Source: DASPKO01 sp035628055
GTDB lineage: Bacteria > Planctomycetota > Phycisphaerae > Phycisphaerales > UBA1924
Reading direction: 5' to 3'
DNA length: 7,524 bases
Assembly: GCA_035628055.1 (NCBI GenBank)
Contig: DASPKO010000106.1
Span: 1 to 7,524, forward strand
The notes beneath the pieces were generated by a model. It worked only from the letters and a program-made list of their open reading frames with translations. It had not been told where the DNA came from and did no database searches. This document shows positions 6,687 to 7,524 of the stretch, piece by piece. Positions within the stretch are counted from its first letter, which is position 1, and each line of letters opens with the position of its first letter. A program made the position numbers and the translations under genes.

Positions 6687-7524
6687 GTGACCATCCTCGA
6701 CCGGTACATCGCGCGGCAGTATCTCTTCAACGCGCTGGCGCTGCTGGTGCTGCTGTTCTGTTTCGTGGTGATGATCGACGTGGCGCTGAACCTGGACCGG
6801 TTCATCGACGCCGCCGCGCGGCTGAGCCGCGCGCCCGGCGGCGGGCGCGATCCGGAGGCGAGCGTGCTGCGCCGGGGCCTGATCGCGGCCTTCCTGGTGG
6901 CGGACCTGTGGTGGCCCCGGCTGGTGCAGCTCTATAACTACATGATCGGGATGGTCCTGGTGGGGGCGATGGGGTTCACCTTCGCGCAGCTCGTGCGGCA
7001 CCGGGAGCTGGTGGCGATGCTGGCGGGGGGCGTCAGCCTGTACCGGGCGGCGCGGCCCGTGCTGGTGGTGGCGCTGGGGTTCCTGGCGGTGGCCGCGGTG
7101 AACCAGGAGCTGGCGATCCCCCGGCTGGCGGAGGAGGGGCTGCTCACGCGCGACCACGGCGACGCGGGCCGCCGGGACTGGCGGGCCTTCGAGGTGCGGC
7201 CGATGCGCGACGGGCAGGGGCGCGTGCTGCACGCGCGCCGGTTCGTGCCGGCCCAGGGGCGGCTCGAGGGCGTGAACATCTGGGAGCGCGACGAGACCAT
7301 GCGCGCCGTGCGCCGGGTGAGCGCGGCGAGCGCGACGTGGCGGGAGGGCGGGTGGTGGCTGGAGGGCTCGGTGGAGGAGCTCCAGCACGCGCGGTCCCGC
7401 CTCGGCCCCGCCGGGCCCACCGTGCACCGGACAGTCGTTCCAGGGAAGGCTGAGATCGACGACCGCGATGTGGACGGGGTGGGACCGGATCGTCCGCTCG
7501 GCCTGGTTGGCGCTCCGGGCCCGC
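6687..7524 (+). CDS. Second LptF/LptG-type permease, N-terminal part (3' end missing)
   Basis: Start of another LptF/LptG-family inner-membrane permease. GTG 6687 is chosen because it gives the canonical N-terminus (V/M)TILDRYIARQYL, and no better in-frame start lies upstream. TM1 is about 15-34. A hydrophilic Gly/Arg insertion (about 45-64) is followed by TM2 (about 84-102), the family signature RHRELVAMLAGGVSLYRAARP (104-124, Glu107 and Gly114-Gly115), TM3 (about 125-138) and NQELAIPRLAEE (139-150). The periplasmic beta-rich region follows, with family-like text ERDETMRAVRRVSAASATW and GGWWLEG up to about 7,380. The frame has no stop to the window end, but beyond about 7,430 third-position G+C drops sharply and family resemblance is lost. 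The true gene may therefore be broken or misassembled there. TM4-TM6 are absent. The start is 73 bp after the PAP2 stop, on the same strand, and it is probably the partner of the permease at 2402-4156. Confidence 0.85.
   Translation, partial: MTILDRYIARQYLFNALALLVLLFCFVVMIDVALNLDRFIDAAARLSRAPGGGRDPEASVLRRGLIAAFLVADLWWPRLVQLYNYMIGMVLVGAMGFTFAQLVRHRELVAMLAGGVSLYRAARPVLVVALGFLAVAAVNQELAIPRLAEEGLLTRDHGDAGRRDWRAFEVRPMRDGQGRVLHARRFVPAQGRLEGVNIWERDETMRAVRRVSAASATWREGGWWLEGSVEELQHARSRLGPAGPTVHRTVVPGKAEIDDRDVDGVGPDRPLGLVGAPGP
7350..7523 (-). CDS. Possible receiver-domain (response-regulator-like) fragment
   Basis: Read on the minus strand from 7523, the frame gives an amphipathic helix (SANQAERTIRSHP), then VHIAVVDLSLPW, which looks like receiver strand beta-3 with the phospho-acceptor Asp at 7455-7457 and the usual DxxLP. 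A Gly-rich loop and PRVLELLHRALQPPPA (ending near 7347) follow, like the next helix and turn. In 7440-7523 this frame has almost all codons ending in G or C and its lowest G+C at codon position 2, as expected of a gene in this genome; the + frame does not. There is no start (the gene enters from beyond the right edge) and no natural end: below about 7,380 the + strand permease is clearly the coding frame. The border is uncertain between about 7,350 and 7,440. The family call rests on one motif and its flanks. Confidence 0.4.

Noticed and set aside
7431..7524. Simple +1 frameshift in the second permease as the explanation of the odd right end
   Set aside because: The +1 frame has G/C-ending codons but gives a Trp/Arg-rich text with no LptF/LptG resemblance and the wrong composition at codon positions 1 and 2; the minus-strand receiver-like reading fits better.

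Overview
The window is a compact, very G+C-rich bacterial segment in which six genes lie head-to-tail on the + strand. Gaps between them run from 73 bp down to a 4-bp overlap. The base composition, the near absence of Shine-Dalgarno sites and the enlarged LptF/LptG-type permeases suggest a Planctomycetota-like (perhaps Phycisphaerae) Gram-negative bacterium. That placement is inference from general gene style, not a phylogenetic result.

Layout: (1) the C-terminal half of cysteinyl-tRNA synthetase, cut by the left edge (1-797); (2) a complete Ycf46-like AAA+ ATPase (814-2343); (3) a complete, oversized LptF/LptG-type permease (2402-4156); (4) a GT39/ArnT-like polyprenyl-phosphate-sugar glycosyltransferase (4227-5936); (5) a PAP2-type membrane phosphatase whose GTG start overlaps the previous stop (5933-6613); (6) the start of a second LptF/LptG-type permease (6687 onward), which runs off the right edge or is broken just before it.

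Genes 3-6 form a coherent envelope-lipid cluster. Two permeases of the type that pulls lipopolysaccharide out of the inner membrane flank a lipid-linked-sugar glycosyltransferase and a lipid phosphatase. The simplest reading is an operon that decorates an outer-membrane glycolipid on the periplasmic face, recycles or trims a lipid phosphate, and passes the product to an Lpt-type export machine. No LptB ATPase is visible in the window. cysS and the AAA+ ATPase look like housekeeping neighbours with no obvious functional tie to the cluster.

The most unusual spot is the right end. The second permease reads well on the + strand to about 7,430. After that the codon pattern fits the minus strand better, where the translation resembles the middle of a response-regulator receiver domain. 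Neither gene has a stop or start there, so this is either a real rearrangement or a chimeric assembly join. The three longer intergenic gaps carry short degenerate GGCA-type repeats spaced about 7 bp. I see no tRNA, rRNA, CRISPR array, insertion sequence or convincing intrinsic terminator, and no stretch over 300 bases lacks a gene.
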